A stretch of 23,336 bases of DNA from NCBI GenBank assembly GCA_018061745.1, contig JAGOTN010000004.1:1-23336 (forward strand). Direction: 5' to 3'. A model generated the notes under the pieces. That model saw only the letters and a program-made list of their open reading frames with translations. It was not told the DNA's origin and made no database searches. The position numbers and the translations under genes are program-made. Origin of the DNA: Minisyncoccota bacterium. GTDB lineage: Bacteria > Patescibacteriota > Minisyncoccia > Phycocordibacterales > JAACPR01. This document shows positions 21,373 to 23,336 of this stretch, piece after piece. Position 1 is the stretch's first letter. The number at the start of each line of letters is the position of its first letter.

Positions 21373-23148
21373 CTACTTAACTAATTTTTCAAGTGCAATA
21401 ATATCCTGTTCGATATTATCAATTCCTTTTTGGAAGAAAGTCATGTCCTTGGTGTCTATACCTGCATGCTTTTTGAAAATATCTTTTGGTGACATTGAAG
21501 ATCCGGCTCCGAGAAGTGATTTGATGTTTTCCATAAACTTCGGATCATCTTCATATCTTGCAAACAGGGAATCGCTCACTAAGTCTCCAAAAGCATAAGT
21601 ATAAACATAGAAATAGCTTCTAAAATGTGACCAACTCACAAACTGATATCCATCTTCATCCTCAACCTTCATTGCTGGACCACAATAACTTCGAAGATGT
21701 TTTGCTAGAAGTTTAGAAATTTCTTCGTGCGACAAATAACCTTCTTTTTTAATTCGATCGTGCAATTCTATTTCAAAATTGAAAGCCGCAACTTGTCGGA
21801 AGATTGTTTGAACTTTTCCTTCGATTTTGTCATGAAGTGCAATAATTTTTTCTTTCTCAGAAAGTTTTGAAACAACTTCCTTGAACACAAAGTTTTCAAA
21901 AAGTGTACTTGCTGTCTCTGCTACTGCTAGGGAATATCCACGGTAGTGAAGTGGTTGGTGTTTCTTTGCAAGCTCAGTGTGAAATGCGTGACCAAACTCA
22001 TGTGCCATCGTGTTTAGTGAATCAAAAGTATCAATATGATTTAAGAAAATCTGAGTTGGCATAATTTCGCCACCAGATTGATATGCTCCACCTCTTTTTC
22101 CTTGTCGTGGATAAACATCAACTTGCCCTTGAACAAAAAAATCATTAACTATATTTGAAAAGTAGGGATCAACTTTATCCAAAACATCATAAAGCATTTC
22201 AGCTGATTCTTTGAAAGGGAATTTTTTATCAATCTTTCCAACTTTTGCTCCTCTGTCTGGATATGAAAAATCCTTTAGACCAAGCATTTTAGCCTTAACT
22301 TTGTAAAAACGATGAGCAATCTTAAAGTTTTTAGAAACCAAATCTGTAAATTTCAAAACAGTGTCAGCATCCATTTCGTGCCCATAAAAAGGTCTGTCAT
22401 AAGAATTTTTGTACCCTCGTAACTCATCATGAATTTTCTTGTTGTTTATGATTGCGTTTATTTCTCCTTCAGAAAAGTCAGCGACTGAAGTGATTTCTTT
22501 CATCATGTCTTTGTATAGTGCTCGTCGCTTTTTTGTTGGAAGACTACCAATCTTGCTACTAGCTTCTCCAAGTGAAATTTTCTTTCCATCCAAAACCACA
22601 TTTTTCTTTTGCAAAGTTTTTGAAACACCATCTACCCACATATCAGATGAAGGCCCACTCTTTAAGCTCAAGATTTTTTCTTCAGGTTCTGTCAATTGAT
22701 GCTTCGCAGATTCAAAGTATCTTTCTAAATAATATTTATAGTCAGCAAGAGCAGGGGACTTTAAAAACTCCTTTTGCTTTGAGGCAGGAATTTTTCCTAA
22801 AGCTAAAAAGATAGAGATTGTCTGGTTGCTAGCCTTCTTTAGTCTCTCAGTGATGATGATTTCTTGCTTGTCGAGATCTGGAGTTGTTTTTCCTATATCT
22901 CTTAGGGAAAAGAAGTATGCAAGAGGCTTATTAACACCCTTTAATAAGTCTATTTTGGCCTGTTCATCGAACATTTTCTTCAAAGAGGACGCATTGCTCA
23001 AATACGACTTATCTTTATTGTATTTAGTCGTAAATTGCTTAACTTTTTGCTCTACTTCTACTACATCTTTTTCAATCTGAGGATCCTTCTGATTTTTGTA
23101 ATAAATGCTCAAATCCCACTCAGTTTTCCAGTTTTTTATGTCTTTCAT
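21373..23148 (-). CDS. pepF: Oligoendopeptidase F, M3 family
   Basis: M3 metallopeptidases cut short peptides, usually in the cytoplasm, recycling peptide nitrogen or processing leader peptides. The 591-residue length is normal. The zinc site is HEFGH (383-387), with the third ligand E411 in the ETASTLFE segment and substrate-loop residues around CGPAMKVEDEDGY. The N-terminal helical part (1-200) is complete, and no signal peptide is seen. The gene is leftward, convergent with the surface-protein gene (8 nt between them) and divergent from rpsS. A TATAAT box ends 8 nt before the ATG, so the message is probably leaderless. With the surface-protein gene it separates rplB from rpsS. Confidence 0.95.
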   Translation of the reverse strand: MKDIKNWKTEWDLSIYYKNQKDPQIEKDVVEVEQKVKQFTTKYNKDKSYLSNASSLKKMFDEQAKIDLLKGVNKPLAYFFSLRDIGKTTPDLDKQEIIITERLKKASNQTISIFLALGKIPASKQKEFLKSPALADYKYYLERYFESAKHQLTEPEEKILSLKSGPSSDMWVDGVSKTLQKKNVVLDGKKISLGEASSKIGSLPTKKRRALYKDMMKEITSVADFSEGEINAIINNKKIHDELRGYKNSYDRPFYGHEMDADTVLKFTDLVSKNFKIAHRFYKVKAKMLGLKDFSYPDRGAKVGKIDKKFPFKESAEMLYDVLDKVDPYFSNIVNDFFVQGQVDVYPRQGKRGGAYQSGGEIMPTQIFLNHIDTFDSLNTMAHEFGHAFHTELAKKHQPLHYRGYSLAVAETASTLFENFVFKEVVSKLSEKEKIIALHDKIEGKVQTIFRQVAAFNFEIELHDRIKKEGYLSHEEISKLLAKHLRSYCGPAMKVEDEDGYQFVSWSHFRSYFYVYTYAFGDLVSDSLFARYEDDPKFMENIKSLLGAGSSMSPKDIFKKHAGIDTKDMTFFQKGIDNIEQDIIALEKLVK

Positions 23149-23156
23149 ATCGGCCT

Positions 23157-23162
23157 ATTATA
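23157..23162 (-). promoter_or_regulatory. -10 element of pepF
   Basis: Read leftward this is TATAAT, with 8 nt to the ATG at 23148. A weak TTTATA lies 17 nt upstream. The transcript would start within a base or two of the start codon. Confidence 0.55.
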
Positions 23163-23201
23163 CATAAAATGCAATTTTGTATAAAACTCTAGAAAAATCC
23201 C

Positions 23202-23229
23202 TTGACTCATATAAGCCGTATGCTAGTAT
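23202..23229 (+). promoter_or_regulatory. Promoter of the resumed S10 operon (rpsS)
   Basis: TTGACT (23202-23207) and TAGTAT (23224-23229) are 16 nt apart, and a TG sits one base before the -10. It is the same promoter type as that of tuf. It shows that the rpsS part of the operon has become an independent unit. Confidence 0.75.
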
Positions 23230-23236
23230 GTTGCAC

Positions 23237-23278
23237 ACGAGCTCCGAGAGAGCTTTTAGTTTTTGGCTCCGAAAGCCT
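23237..23278 (+). promoter_or_regulatory. rpsS leader with two small hairpins
   Basis: AGCTC/GAGCT (23240-23244 with 23250-23254) is followed by TTTT, and GGCT/AGCC (23265-23268 with 23274-23277) follows. GCTCCGA occurs in both. The GAGC strand of the first hairpin could instead pair with GCTC at 23266-23269, so two exclusive folds are possible, as in an attenuator. Confidence 0.35.
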
Positions 23279-23288
23279 AATATAAAAA

Positions 23289-23336
23289 ATGACACGATCA
23301 CTAAAAAAAGGACCATACGTCTACGAAAAACTCTTC
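23289..23336 (+). CDS. rpsS: 30S ribosomal protein S19, N-terminal part (cut by window edge)
   Basis: Only 16 codons are visible, reading MTRSLKKGPYVYEKLF, which matches the conserved S19 start (M-x-RSxKKGPFVxxxL). S19 binds 16S rRNA in the 30S head with S13. The ATG follows an A-rich stretch and no Shine-Dalgarno sequence. Downstream genes of the S10 operon presumably continue beyond the window. Confidence 0.93.
   Translation, partial: MTRSLKKGPYVYEKLF

Noticed and set aside
1..23336. UGA recoded to Gly, as in some CPR lineages
   Set aside because: All conserved proteins read through with the standard code at expected lengths.

Overview
The window looks like a chromosomal segment of an AT-rich, small-genome bacterium of the Candidatus Patescibacteria (CPR) radiation, most likely a Parcubacteria/Paceibacteria-type lineage. 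This is inferred from the ribosomal-protein variants, the near absence of Shine-Dalgarno sequences, the short leaderless-type promoters, the peptidoglycan-binding-domain surface proteins, and the scattered str/S10 operon parts. UGA is not read as an amino acid in any gene, which argues against the recoded Gracilibacteria and Absconditabacteria.

Layout. 1-376 is the N-terminus of a leftward membrane protein. 451-6114 is a housekeeping block: RNase HI with an extra C-terminal hybrid-binding-like domain (rnhA), a ComEC channel half and a separate ComEC-type metallo-beta-lactamase half with a leftward superoxide dismutase between them, an isoprenylcysteine-methyltransferase-like membrane enzyme, leftward rpmB (L28), an M50 site-2 protease and a small membrane protein of unknown function. 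6181-9261 is the str cluster rpsL-rpsG-fusA without tuf. 9469-9981 is a leftward gene I do not recognise. 10236-11223 is rplJ-rplL behind an apparent L10 leader and attenuator. 11354-13691 holds two tandem secreted peptidoglycan-binding proteins. 13892-17969 is tuf joined to the first part of the S10 operon (rpsJ-rplC-rplD-rplW-rplB). The operon is then interrupted by a 1052-residue mosaic surface protein (18206-21364) and a leftward oligoendopeptidase F (21373-23148). It resumes at 23289 with rpsS, which has its own promoter.

The most unusual signal is a pair of related three-helix inverted-repeat elements placed over the stop codons of fusA (9251-9386) and rplB (17964-18117). Their outer arms are unrelated between copies, yet each pair is perfectly self-complementary (27 and 37 bp). 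Inside is a shared core: a terminator-like palindrome, a third hairpin whose base pairs differ in a compensated way, and matching junction sequences. I do not recognise this family.

Regulation. Nearly all non-ribosomal genes have a -10 hexamer ending 6-9 nt before the start codon, predicting leaderless mRNAs. Translation-machinery transcription units (rpsL, rplJ, tuf, rpsS) instead have TTGACA-like/TAGTAT-like promoters with structured leaders. Ribosome synthesis thus appears leader-controlled, and surface, uptake and maintenance genes appear to be translated from bare 5' ends.
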